From assembly GCF_019578655.1 (NCBI RefSeq), contig NC_063257.1, forward strand, positions 11,160,001-11,224,000: a stretch of 64,000 bases of DNA. The letters are read 5' to 3'. Below the pieces are notes generated by a model. It saw only the letters and a list, made by a program, of their open reading frames with translations, searched no databases and was not told the origin of the DNA. Shown here piece by piece: positions 11,801 to 23,700 of the stretch. The position numbers and the translations under genes were made by a program. This DNA is from Ricinus communis (taxonomy: Eukaryota; Streptophyta; Magnoliopsida; Malpighiales; Euphorbiaceae). Within the stretch, counting starts at the first letter, position 1, and each line of letters starts with the position of its first letter.

Positions 11801-12855
11801 TTCTCGCATCTTATCATCGATAACTCTTGAAGATTGTCGAGCAATTCAAGAGATGCGGACCACTCTTGCACTTCTAATCCAAATCTACAGTCGTCTAGTC
11901 TTAATATTTTTATGCCTCTTGGAACCGCTGGCGGACTCTTCAAATTAAGGCAACCAGAGATATCAAGATTCTCGAGAGATTCTAAATGAACTAGACTTGG
12001 CACGGTTTGTAGCTCTACACAACCTGATAGGATAAGTTCATTAAGATTGTGGAGATACTGAATGGATGAAGGAATCTCAACCAAACTGTGACAGCCATTT
12101 AGATTTATATACTCCAAGTTTGTAGCTGCTGGTAGATTAGGAAGTCTTTTCAAGTGCTCAGAGTAAGAGAGGTTAAGTCTTTTTAACTTTTGAGGACACT
12201 GCATATGAAAATTTAAAAAAAAAAACTCAAATTAAGTACACGTTAATATTTATTTATTTATTTTAGTATTGATCAGTAGAAAATGAGAAACATACCTCAT
12301 TTCCATTCCAAAGTCGTTCAAGTCGACTGCGGGACATATTTAATTCCACAAGGTTTTCCCCTGTAAAATTAGACGGCAAAGATTCCCAGGGATAATATTT
12401 CCAATCGAGGAAACTCAACCTATTGGGAAGACATTGAATATCGCATTGAAAATTATAAAGATAATAATTGAAAGTCCTGAGTATTCTTAAATTGTCCATT
12501 GCTGAAAAGGCTTGCGGAAAAGTCTCGTTGACATTTCCTCTAAATCTACAAAAATCTAAGAATATGCCTTCAATTGTCTTATTTCCCTGAAAATCAATTA
12601 ATGAAGAAGAATAAATCATGCATAGTGACAAACAATAAGGCTATTTATCAATTAAATTCTTAATTATTTACGTGTCTTTTAAAATCTTAGATGTATCTTA
12701 ATTTCGATAATGTTGATTTGTGTAGTGTGGTTGAGAGAGAGAGAGGATGATGGAAAATATGATAAAATTTACTCTTTCAAAATGAAAACGACTTAATACC
12801 TTTGTTAAAATCTTTTCAAAAATAGAAAGAAAACCTCTATTGTTATTTATATTTT

Positions 12856-12891
<36 letters not shown>

Positions 12892-15422
12892 AATAAACAA
12901 ATTTTTTTACTCTATTTTTTGGAAAATGATATCAACTTTGTTTGCAGCTTATAATATGAATGAGAAGTTTTATGTCTCACCTCATTAGCAGCGAATATAT
13001 TCAACAGCTCCTCTGGACTTGATTCCCAATATATTCTGCTAAGATTTCGCTTACCAATATTTCGACCCATTTCCTGTATCAAATCATGCATCTGTAATTT
13101 ATTATTCACAATATCTACGAGGCATTTCTCCACTAGACGAGTTATTCCCCAACTTGCATTCAAACCACAACCATTTAGAATACTTTCCACCCGATCTTTC
13201 TCCTCTCCTTTGAAGAAACAAGCTATATCTAGAAATATGTCCTTCTGACTCTTTTCTAGCTCCTCATAACTAATTTCTAAAATTCCCAGGATATTCTTCT
13301 GCACGTCCCGAGATTTTGGTAGATTCTCCAATGCTAATTCCCATTGTTCTTTAGACCTTTTACACAAATGGGAACCCAAGACTTTTAGAGCTAATGGAAG
13401 ACCATTAGCATAACGTATTGCTCTTTTAGACAAGTTTAGATAATCTAATAGGGGGTATTTTTGCTCGAAAGCATTCAAACTAAATAATTGGAGTGCATCA
13501 ACTTCAGATAATCCTCCAACCCTGTACAGTCGTAGTTCGTTAACTTTGTGCTTAAGAACATGTTCGTCTCTGCTTGTTATAATGATCCTACTTCCAGAAG
13601 CAAACCAATTGCCATTGCCAACTAAATACTCCATTTGTCTTGCCTCATTGACATCATCGAGAACAATTAGAACCTTCATTCTTTGAAGCCTACGTTTAAT
13701 TGATTCGGGCAGCATATTAGGAGTTTCGATTTTTACCTTTTCATCCTTCAAAATTCGAGAAATAACTTTTTCTAGTAAAGGAATCGGATCATCCTTTTCC
13801 TTTTCAAAGTTTTCTCTAACATTTGCTAAAAAGCAAGTACCGTCAAATTTATTGGAGATGCGATGGTATACAAGTTCAGCACAAGTTGACTTACCGATTC
13901 CACCCATGCCCCAAACTCCTACAAAGCGAACAGCTTCCGGTCCGATGCTTAATAAGGATTCAATTTTTTCAATGTGAGATTCAATTCCAACAAAGCCACC
14001 AGAATCAGTGGAAGACATCTGATGCATTTTGCTTAAAATGTCTTTGACATCTTTGACAACTACCTCAACTAAAGTGGAATCAGGCCTGGCAATCGACCAA
14101 AAATAAAAAGTATATTTTAAATATAGACTACAAAATTCAAAAAGATAATAAGAAAAAGAGAAGGAAAATGAGAAGAGAAAGAGATTTTATTAATGAAGAT
14201 AAATGTTTTATTTTGTAATAAAAACATGCTAAATTATTAATTTATAAATAAATAATTACTGAATTCTAATTTTAATAATATCGAGTTTTTTTTAGAAAAT
14301 GTGATGATAAATTATATAAACGGGTACTAAATTTTATATTTTATAATAAAAAAGTACCAAAATTTAATTTTACAAAATATATGGGCAGTACTTTTTTACT
14401 TAACAAATCAAAAATTTGATACCTTTTTATTAATTATAAAATTTGATGATCGTGTATTTAAATTATAATTTAGAAAGCATTTAGGTACAAATCAAAAGTT
14501 TAATATTTTTTATTAAAAATTACAAAACTAGCTAATAGTTACTATTGAGTTTTACAACGATTTTTTTTTTTTAACACTTCCTTTTATTTTTATTAAAAGT
14601 TATCAAATATCACTTCTATTTGATTAACAAAAGATTTTGTTAACATTTAAGTAATAACTAATAAATAAACCCACTGGTGTAGAGTCTTACTTTAGTAATA
14701 TAGAGTCTGCTAACGATTTGATTTCATGCTATTTTTTCTTGTCTCAACTATGATCCAAATTAAGATGGCAAAGAGGTTCTTTGGAGATCATATATTTCAG
14801 TACCTAAACAGATCAGAAGAAGACCATTTCTTTTGTTTGTCTCAAAGCATTGTAGACTTATATATGAAATGAAACTTGTAATACTGATACTTTAAGATCC
14901 TGTAGAATGTGTTCTTTTACTAAACACTTACCTGTGGTTCTTAGAATCCCATCCGGACAGAGTGGTGGCCTCCTTCAAAGCAAATCTCCAGTTGGGCATA
15001 CTCGTCTTGTACTTTTCTTCAAGCTTCTGAAATGCATCTCCAAAGTCACCAGACGGTTCTTCAACATCAGATGGATCCACATGGTAGAAAACTGGTAAAA
15101 CCATACGCTGCATTGTTTTTCTGCACTCAAGAATCTTCATTAATTCATCCAAACACCATGGCGAAGACGCATACCCTTTTGAGAAAATGACCACTGAAAT
15201 TTCAGACTCTTCAATCACTTGCATCAGAGATGGTTCTATCTCTTCCCCTCTATTCAAATTATCGTCTATGAAAGTCTGAATTTTTTCTCTACACAAGGCA
15301 CCATAAAGATGGCTCGTAAAATTATCGCGGGTGTCAGCACCTCGAAAACTAAGAAAGACATCGAAGCTTGTTTTTGTAGTAACAGAAGAAGAAGAAGAAG
15401 AAGAAGAAGAACTCGAAGCCAT
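8723..15422 (-). CDS. TIR-NBS-LRR disease resistance protein with C-JID domain
   Basis: An intracellular immune receptor of the TNL class. Minus-strand exons with GT..AG borders are 15422-14932, 14085-12981, 12586-12296, 12198-10270, 10199-9798, 9325-9277 (or its duplicate 9205-9157), 9028-8975, and a tentative last exon 8805-8723. They sum to 4404 nt, an exact 1468 codons. Exon 1 is the TIR domain after an 11-serine run. It contains the D-V-F-L-S-F-R-G motif (residue 21 on) and W-C-L-D-E-L with the putative NADase Glu at about 93. Exon 2 is the NB-ARC domain with P-loop G-M-G-G-I-G-K-S, kinase-2 L-I-V-L-D-D-V, G-L-P-L-A-L and the M-H-D box. Exons 3-4 are LRRs. Exon 5 is a C-JID (post-LRR) domain containing P-G-S-E-V-P-E. 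No stop or frameshift was seen, so the gene looks intact. The last exon is the least certain part. Confidence 0.88.
8975..9028 (-). CDS. TNL small acidic exon
   Basis: The exon is 54 nt, acceptor TTTCAG and donor CCAG/GTAACA. In the frame set by the preceding 49-nt exon it encodes an acidic peptide beginning D-E-E-G-E-E-F. Short acidic tails after C-JID are common in TNL genes. Confidence 0.65.
9090..9329 (-). repeat. 120-bp tandem duplication carrying a duplicated 49-nt exon
   Basis: Two units of exactly 120 bp (9090-9209 and 9210-9329), about 95% alike. Each carries acceptor TTAG, a 49-nt exon and donor AAG/GTAAGAG. The exons are 9277-9325 and 9157-9205. They encode similar 16-residue peptides beginning G-Y-E-F-P-Q-F and G-Y-Q-F-A-Q-F. 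Because 49 is not a multiple of three, including both would shift the frame. Confidence 0.8.
9798..10199 (-). CDS. TNL exon 5: C-JID domain
   Basis: The exon is 402 nt (134 codons), with acceptor GCAG at 10200 and donor TCG/GTGAGT at 9797. It holds the P-G-S-E-V-P-E-Q-F motif, a G-S-S-I-S-I-K-L block and G-F-A-I-C-A-V. These are the features of the C-terminal jelly-roll/Ig-like domain that helps TNLs recognise effectors. Confidence 0.85.
10270..12198 (-). CDS. TNL exon 4: LRR exon
   Basis: The exon is 1929 nt (643 codons), phase 0. The first half holds irregular plant LRRs (L-x-x-L-x-L-x-x-C). The second half is a near-perfect array of seven units of 47 residues, each two LRRs (see the repeat entry). 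The donor GG/GTAAGA is at 10269. A long open frame on the opposite strand (10313-11422) is only a shadow of this array. Confidence 0.9.
10484..11470 (-). repeat. Seven-copy 141-bp LRR-coding tandem array
   Basis: The motif GCAACC(G/A)ATTGAGGAGG recurs at 10591, 10732, 10873, 11014, 11155, 11296 and 11437, each exactly 141 bp apart. The copies are more than 90% alike by eye. One unit encodes 47 residues (two LRRs). The exposed L-I-L-(D/N)-x-(S/T)-G-I segment is the main variable part. Confidence 0.95.
12296..12586 (-). CDS. TNL exon 3: linker/first LRRs
   Basis: The exon is 291 nt (97 codons), phase 0 at both ends. It begins G-N-K-T-I-E-G-I and carries the L-x-x-L-x-W blocks typical of the NBS-LRR junction (L-S-F-L-D-W-K-Y-Y-P). 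Confidence 0.88.
12981..14085 (-). CDS. TNL exon 2: NB-ARC domain
   Basis: The exon is 1105 nt, with acceptor CCAG at 14086-14089 and donor GAG/GTGAGA at 12980. The nucleotide-binding motifs occur in order: P-loop near 13900, kinase-2 near 13660, RNBS-B (S-R-I-I-I-T-S) near 13580, G-L-P-L-A-L near 13400, and M-H-D near 13090. The P-loop ends G-K-S-T rather than the commoner G-K-T-T, a conservative change. Confidence 0.9.
14270..14560. repeat. MITE-like sequence in TNL intron 1
   Basis: The AT-rich insert resembles part of the MITE at 28375-28651. Both share GGTACTAAA, ATATATGGGC/ATATATAAGC, GGTACCTTTTT and CAAAAATTTGATAC blocks in the same order. Its ends are unclear. Confidence 0.45.
14932..15422 (-). 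CDS. TNL exon 1: TIR domain
   Basis: The ATG at 15422 opens M-A followed by a serine run encoded by a TCT/TCC microsatellite. The donor AG/GTAAGT lies at 14931-14930. The exon is 491 nt and ends in phase 2. It joins exon 2 through an arginine codon split across the junction. All TIR landmarks are present. Confidence 0.9.
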
Positions 15423-15559
15423 TTTGAGAAATAAACTGTTGCTCAGTAAATTGCAGAATGGTATATGGTTAAGGAAAGAAGACAGGAGAAGAAAACGCGT
15501 GGGTCAGTCAAGGTCAAAAAATTTATTTAGAAATTTTGAATTATTAGACTAAAAAACGT

Positions 15560-18060
15560 GTGGGTCGCATCGATAGATAGTTCTGTTTAATGCGATAGAG
15601 ACCCGCAATTCGATCCGCGTGAGATTATTAATTCGGCTATATATATAATATAATAACAAAACAATTTAATATATTTATGTAGAAAAGAGTAATACTTTTG
15701 ATAACATTAATATAAAAAATTATTATTATATTTTATTATAAAAAATAAAAATAAAGTCTAATTTAGCTATTAATTTTATTGTTGGAGTTCAATTTAACTT
15801 TTTTAAAAAAATGTAGATATTTTAAACCAAATTGTTACATATTTAATTTAATTTAGTCTTATTTTTTATAAAAATGAGAGATTGAGTGACAACATTTCCT
15901 ATAAAGAGGGTAATATAATAAAAAATAAAAAAATTAATTTTTTATGTTAAATTATTTAATTTAAAAATATTATATTGATATTTAAACAAATATAATAAAA
16001 GAATAAATATTGTTATAGTGTTTTTACTATTTTTTTTAATAATGACGGTGAATGAGACAATTACATTAATAGTGGTTCCGAGGACGGTAGAGATGAGAGT
16101 AATTTTGATAAAAATAATTGTAGTAATAACTACTTATTGCTAAATTATATTAATTGTATTAAAATTCTAAAATAGTTTTAAATAATATTATAATTTTTCT
16201 AATTATTTTTTATTTTCAAGAGAGAGTCATCTTTTTCAAAATATGATTAATTTGAGATAAATATACAGATATTTGGACTAAAATTTTATAAATTTAAAAA
16301 ATAATTAAATTAGACCCGTAAAATAAAATTAATAGTCAAATTACATTTTATTTCTAAAATATATTTATGATAATAAATTATATTATATTATTTTTTAATA
16401 ATAACGAGGATTAAACCGCAAAACGCATAAATAATAAATTAATAATTGATAAAAAAATTTAAGCTATAGTCTTTGTTTTAATTTCATAAGAGATCAAATT
16501 CTACACAGTCATTTATTTTATATTTTCTATAAATAAAAATTAATTTAGTATGTAAAATTGATCTCAAATAATTTTTTATCAAGAGAAAAGAGCAATCTAT
16601 ACATAAAATGTAAGATACAAATACATTGCATTAAAATTTTATTTTATGAATATAAGTAAAGGACGAATTGGAGAACGTGTAATATTAATGAAAGGATAAA
16701 TTAACTTACAGCTAAGTCCTTCAACAATATTTAGCTTATATTAACTGCCCTTTAATTATGTAAATATATTATAAAAATTTATTTTTTTTAGTTTTTGAGA
16801 TATAAACTCATTAATTAATTTTTTATTCAAATCTAAAAAGCCAATTATGTAAATATATTACTTAATATTTTATAATATGATTGAACGCAAATAAAATATT
16901 ACTAATATTTTGAAAAAAGTTTTTTGTTGAAGCTAAGTAACGAGAATGGCTAATACTATTCCATAATTTATTCATGTATTTGGAAATTTTTTTATAAGAT
17001 CTAATATTTTAGGAGTTGTTTTTATTTCTGCTTTTATAATTTTTTTAAATTTTTTAATTATAAATGTAAAATCTATCTAAAAGCATATTAAATTTTAAAA
17101 AATTTAAAACATTTTAAAAAAAATCTAGAGTAAGAAATTTTAAGTTAGATACATTATAAAGGAAACCAAAATTAAGATTAAATATTACTGAAATGTCAAG
17201 TTTTACTCTAGTTTATAAAAGCATAATCTTATATGATTTTGATAATATTATTTAATTATTTTTATTTTATAATAGAATTAAATTATATTAAAATTAAATA
17301 ATTTTAACAAAAATTTATTTTTTATACCACTTGATATTTAGTATAAAGTTCAAGGAACAAAATAAAATTTTTTGATAGATTAAATATTTTAATTGAGATG
17401 AATTGGCTATTTTTGACAAATTATTGGGTAAATTAGATAGAAAATTAAAATATAAGTTAATTGTCTTTTGACTTCATATTTAAAGTCAATTATGCTTACT
17501 AACATAAAATTTCAGTGAGTTAATAAAAAATTTGTTACATTTAGATATAAAATTATGTGAAAAAACGCACATGTATGAGATTTTTAATAGTCATATTATC
17601 AAGTCTAGAATAATTTTTTATTCACAATTATTATTCTTTTAGTAAGTATAATCAACTTCTTACATTAAATCTTTTATTATGAAACTTAAAAAATTATCAC
17701 CAGGATGGGAAACAAAACAAAATTTTTTATTCACAATTATTATTCTTTTAGTAAGTATACATTAAATCTTTTATTATGAAACTTAAAAAATTATCACTAG
17801 GATGGGAAACAAAACAAAATGTACCGGCAGAATTAAGAAAAAAAATTATATATAAATAAAGTTAATATTGGACGCATAGCACATACAAGCATCAGTGTAA
17901 TCACGATCAACCACGGAGTATTTATTTTAAAATTTTAAAATAATTGAATAAAATTATTAAAAAAAATATAAGTTCTGGGTTTAATTTATAATTAGGCCAA
18001 TTTAATATCAAGAGTAAATAAAATAATAAAATTCAAAGTTAATAAACTTGATTTCCAAGC
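15560..18060. other. AT-rich intergenic region
   Basis: No coding region was seen on either strand. In particular there is no trace of the second kinase exon expected downstream of the receptor kinase at 18073-20746. The region holds the tandem duplication at 17614-17820. Confidence 0.6.
17614..17820. repeat. Tandem duplication, about 109 bp, two copies
   Basis: 17614-17722 and 17723-17820 repeat the same AT-rich sequence ending GGATGGGAAACAAAACAAAA. Copy 2 lacks about 11 bp after AGTAAGTATA. Confidence 0.85.
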
Positions 18061-18072
18061 ATTAGATTGTAC

Positions 18073-20746
18073 CTGGAGCAACATAGCCGATAGTTCCTTT
18101 TATTGCTGCAGAACCACTTTGGTGCAATTGAGCCCCACCAGACATTGTAGAAATAATCTTTGCCAAGCCGAAATCTCCGACATGGGCAGTCATCTCATCA
18201 TCAAGAAGAACATTACTTGGCTTTAGATCACCATGTATGATTGTTGATGGGCAGCCACTGTGAAGATACTCGATTGCAGAAGCAATATCAATAGCAATGT
18301 TCAACCTCTGTATTAGTTTCAGATTTCTTGATTCTTTGATTTGTTGCTCATCTTCCCATGCATTTTCAATATGCAACCATTTCTCCAGGCTACCATTAGG
18401 CATGAATTCGTACACCAGAGCTTTGAAATCATTCCCTTGAAAGTCGATGCTAGAACATGCACTCAGTAGCTTCATCAGATTCCGATGCCTAACGGTTCTA
18501 AGAGCTTTGCATTCTGACATGAAACTACTTGATGCTCCTCTCTGTTGCAAGTTTACCACTTTTACAGCTATTTCTACTCCTGTTTGATCAAGAATTCCTT
18601 TGTATACAGAACTGTAGTGACCAGAGCCAATTACATTGAGTGGAGAGAATCCATCAGTCGCTTTGGCAAGTTCTGCATAAGATAGTCTCATGAACTGGTG
18701 CTTGATTGATGGCACAGTAGCATCTTTCCTTCTAGACATTCTTCTCCTGTACTGGAAAATAACGAAACCCACCAGCAGAACCAAACATACTGCAGCACTG
18801 ACCACGGAGATTGACACTTTCAGTGCAGAAGAGAGCTTATTCTTCTTTGATTTGGGGAAGACACAAGAAGGAAGCTTCAATTCTGCAGTGCCTCCACAGA
18901 GATGACTGTTTCCTGACAATGAAACTGCACTTGCATTCAAGAAGATTCCATGTTTTGGAACTTCTCCTTCCAACGTGTTGTAAGACAGATTCAAAAGGTA
19001 CAACCCATTAAGTTGTGTAACCAAAGAATCTGGTATTTTCCCGGAAAAGTTGTTACGTGAAATATCCAGCTCTCTAAGACCACGCAAAGCGGTCAAAGCC
19101 TGAGGGATATCTCCATCAAATGAATTACCCTTTAGGTAAAGTAGTTCTATTTTCAAACACTTGCCAATACTGCTTGGAATTTTGCCAGATAACCGATTGT
19201 CGGATAAGTCCAGCTGCGATAGACCTTGAAGCAAACCCACTTCTGATGGAATAGAACCAACAAATTTATTGCCTGATAAACGCAGTGCTATTGAAAGTGA
19301 AGGAAGGCTGAGAACTTGAGGGGGTATGGAGCCATTAAGATTATTGTTAGAGAGATCTAACTCAATCAAGCTACTGCATTTTCCAAGACTTGAAGGTATT
19401 ATTCCATGTAGATTGTTGGAACTCAGGTTAAGATAAGTCAGGAGATGTAAATTACCTAATGTAGATGGAATTATCCCTGTCAAGTTGTTATTATGCAAAT
19501 TTAAAAGTTGCAACTTTTGAAAATTCCCAAAACTAATAGGAATTGAACCAGAGAGAAAATTCGAGCTAAGATACAAGAATCTCAAGTTAACAAGATTTCC
19601 AAGACCCAGGGGAATGGAATTTTGTAAATTATTTTCTTCCAGAGCTAGATAAATCATGCGTGTAGAGAGATTGCCTATGGATTTTGGAATGGGTCCGTTG
19701 AGGAAATTTCCTGCAATACTTATTTGCTCTAAACTAGAGCAATTAGTTAGAGAATCAATGAAACTTATGTCACCTTGTAGCAGATTATGCGAAAATATAA
19801 CATATCGAAGAAGTGGCATCTTTCCAAAATCTTTTGGAATTGAACCAGTAAACTGATTTGAGTTAAATGCAAAATTTCGAAGAACAGAAGCATTTGTTAA
19901 TGTAACAGGGATTGACCCAGTAAACCTGTTAAATGCAACTGCAAAGTTAGACAACCTGGGAAGAGTGAGGCCTATATCGGAGGGGATTGTCCCCCTGAAC
20001 TGGTTAGAATATATCTCAAATGTTTCCATGCTGGAGATGTTATAAAGATGACGAGGAATCTCACCAGTCAGATTGTTGTCAGAAATCTGAAATTTAAATA
20101 GCTTGTGAAGTCTGGAGAGTTCGTCTGGAAGCTGTCCTTGCAAGTGATTTGCTAGCAGAAATAATTCTTCAAGAGATGAGATATTACCAACGGAAGGAGG
20201 AATAGTACCTGACAGTTTATTTGCTTCCAAGCTTAGAACTAAAAGTTTCGACAAAGAGCCAAATTCAGCAGGTATTTTTCCGGTGAGCTTGTTGTTGGGA
20301 AGATAAAGAAGCTCAAGCTTGGAGCAATTAGACAAGTTTGTTGGTATATCCCCAACAAAGAAATTCGTGGTGAGTGCTAAAACCGCCAGGTGTTGAAGAC
20401 GACCAATCTCTGGCGGGATTTGGCCATAGAAGCTATTGTCTTGCAAGTCAATAACTCTAAGAAAGGAGAGATTACCAATATGAGGCGACAGCGTTCCTAC
20501 TAAGCCTTGCGAACTGAGACGCAAGGCAGAAACCCTGCCAGGATATCGGGAACTGCAAGAAATACCAGGCCAGAGGCAGTAGTGCTCGGATTCATTCCAA
20601 AAACTCAAGATTTGATAAGGGTCTTGTTCTATAGCTTGTTTGAAAGATAACAACGCAAGCTGATCAGTCACATTTTGCGAGCAAGTAGCAGGACTGGCTA
20701 AGCACCAGCATAGAAATGACATGTAAAGAGGCAGCCACTTGGCCAT
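18073..20746 (-). pseudogene. LRR-XII receptor-like kinase (EFR/Xa21-like), kinase C-lobe missing
   Basis: The ATG at 20746 opens 891 codons with no interruption. It has a signal peptide (residues 1-22), an N-terminal cap with W-x-G-I-S-C, and about 21 extracellular LRRs of the G-x-I-P plant type. A transmembrane helix lies near 645-665, and the kinase starts near 687. The kinase has glycine loop G-S-G-H-Y-S-S-V, Lys in A-V-K-V, catalytic loop H-G-D-L-K-P-S-N (non-RD class) and D-F-G. The frame reaches G-Y-V-A-P, then a donor CCAG/GTACAA at 18073-18072. This is the conserved intron position of the subfamily. The expected last exon (C-lobe, about 120 residues) is not found in the 2.5 kb before the next gene. 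The locus is probably a truncated pseudogene, or it makes a kinase-dead receptor. Relatives act as plasma-membrane pattern receptors. Confidence 0.85.
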
Positions 20747-20759
20747 ATTCTTAACCTGA

Positions 20760-23700
20760 AACTACGCTTTGCTAATTGCTAACTGCTAATTGCTAATCCA
20801 GACATGGTATATATACACATATACGTAATCAGACATGAAATAAATAATTTAAGCTTGAATAATCAAGGAAAGTAACATATCCTGAACTATAGATGAATTT
20901 GACTTGTAATAAAGAGTTATTCTTCCCTGACATGGATACTATATTTTTTAGCAAGAAATAGCACGTTACTGAGTTGCTAGAAAGCACCTTCCCACAATGG
21001 AAAAACTCAATTTAATTACCAAAGAAAACTCCATAAATTAATGAAGAGATGGGATTTTCGATTCCTCTTTTGGGTGGCAGACGAAGCCAGCTATGGCTGC
21101 TTTATTTTACTACCTTAACCCCTAAAACCAAGGGTCCAAACCCCCAGCACCGAGACAACGCCTGCAAATATGGCAGTAGGTTTAAACAATAGGCTGGTTT
21201 GGCATATGGATCATGAACTACTGTCTACTGGAAAAACAAAGAAATACTTATTGTGGAATTGATCGAATAATGGTGAGAGTTAATGAAAAGACCCTCTCTT
21301 ATTACATTTACTCCACCATTCGCCGGATTGATATATCCTGCACCCGGATATATGATGCATCATGTGCCTGAGAGCTAAACTCACGCTCCGTGTTAATAAT
21401 TAATTAAGTTAAGCGCTTTTGTAATTATAAAATTAGGGTTGTAATATAATTAAATATCTAATTAATTAAATTAAATAAACAAACTAACACTACAAATCTA
21501 AATTCATTACAAGACACGTAAATTATTATACTCTAAAATAACTCTTTTGATATATTCCAACTTCTCATTTTATATTAAATACTACTAATAATTTTATTAT
21601 TATATTTTTATTTTTATTTTAGTATATTTTATAGTTATTTTCACATCAATTTATTTTTTTAATAATATTCTAGTATAAAAATACTATATATTAAAATTAA
21701 AAAATTGTAATCAACATAATTAAATATAAACATAGACAAAAGTAATTTTATATTTTTTAAAAATATAAATAATTTTATTTTAATCATTTTTTGTTAATTT
21801 AATTCTAAACCTCACCATTATAATTTAAATTTATAAAATAATTTGTAGATTCATATGTTATAGGCTCATCATATATATATATGCTATAAATTCATAAATT
21901 AAGTAAAAACATATTCATATATTAAGATAGGTTTATCAATAAAAATTAATGAATATATAGTTTATGTTTAGTAAATCTGACACTAACAATAGATGAATAT
22001 ACACTTTATAGGTAAGGAACTTAAAAGTTATGTTTAATAAATCTGACACTAATAATAGATGAATATACACTTTATAAGTAATGAACCTAAAGTGTATGTT
22101 TAATGAACCTAAACTAATAACATATGAATATACACTTTATATTTAATGAACATGAAGTTTATGTTTATGAACTTGACACTAATAATAGATGAATATACAC
22201 TTTATTGGTAATGAACCTAAAAAATAATGTTTAATAAATCTAACACTAGTAATAGATGAATATACACTTTATAAGTAATGAATCTGAAATTTACATGTAA
22301 TGAACCTGAACTAATAACAGATGAATATATACTTTATAAGTAATGAATTTAAAGTTTATATTTTATGAATCTGCACTAGTAATAGATGAATATACACTTT
22401 ATAAGTAATGAGTATGTCGTCTGTGTAAAAAAATAAGTTAATACAGGTTAAATAACAACATGTTCATTATCAACGAACTATAAGTTCATTAAATATATAT
22501 ATATGAGGTTCATATAATATAATACATTCATAACTTTAAAAAATAGATTTATTGCTAAAGACGATAATTATTAGGAAAAAATGATTATATGAGTATATTT
22601 TTATTTTTAATATTGTATTTTATAATAAATAATAAAAAATTAAAATCTATTAACTATTATTAAAAAAATTAATTTTTTAAATAATAACATAATTAATATT
22701 TAATGTAAAATAAAGTTAATTTTAAAAATTAATGCTTAATAAAATTATTAATTTGCCAAATATCAAATATAAAATTATATTAACAAATTCATAATTAACT
22801 AGCTAGGGACATGACTATTTTGTTATTCATAAAATCATATAAAAATAAAAAAAAACTAAATATAATTAAAAAAACAAATAAATAAAAAAATATTTTAAAA
22901 AAATCATTTACTGTGTATACGCTAGTCTTAAATCAAAAAACTAGTGTTACAAAACAAAACTTATCAATCCGCTGCACGTGTTGAATGGCCCAAGTACACA
23001 CAGCAGTATGTACCCGGGTCTATGATATAATTTGCCCTATTTGCCCACCTTCGGAAAAAAAGAAAAACAAAAACAAAAACAATAAATTATGAGAAGTTCT
23101 TTTTCTTTTACTGAAATAATGAATCGTTTGTTCATTGGAAAATAAAAAATACAACTTGATCAATAATAAGAATAAAAATTACTACAATAAAAAAGTATTA
23201 AAGAAAAATCTCACTTGAATAGTAAAAATTTGTATTCTTATCCTTCAATTGTGTTGATAAAACTTTTTTAATTTGCAACTCATCAATCTATTCATTCCTA
23301 TCAATGGTTATTTTAAACCATAAATTGATTCTTTGGTCTTTAAATGAAACCGATTACAAGAGCATTATCAAAAAAGTTCTTACTATCACCATTGCAGCCC
23401 AATAAAATTCCATGACTACATTCATAAAAGAAAATTTAAATTCCAGAAATGATATAATCAAAAGCCTCATATAAGAAATCAAAATTACTATAATAAAGTA
23501 AAAAAAAAATCTATAAAAAGAGAAATCAAGAAATTCTAATAATAATAAAGGAAAAGATAAATCGATGAAAATGGAATGATTTAGATAAATAAAAAAGAGA
23601 CAACTGTGAATTTGAAAAATGATTAGCGATGACCAAAACAAAAAAATATAGATAAAGAATAATAAGAGAAAAGAGAGTAAAGAAATAAATTTTTATTTAT

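Noticed and set aside
14907..15552. Plus-strand open frames over the TIR exon, including an E-rich one
   Set aside because: Antisense of the TIR domain and of the serine microsatellite.
23354..23641. Minus-strand 95-codon frame rich in F, I, L
   Set aside because: Low-complexity AT-rich DNA with no start context, domain or splice signals.
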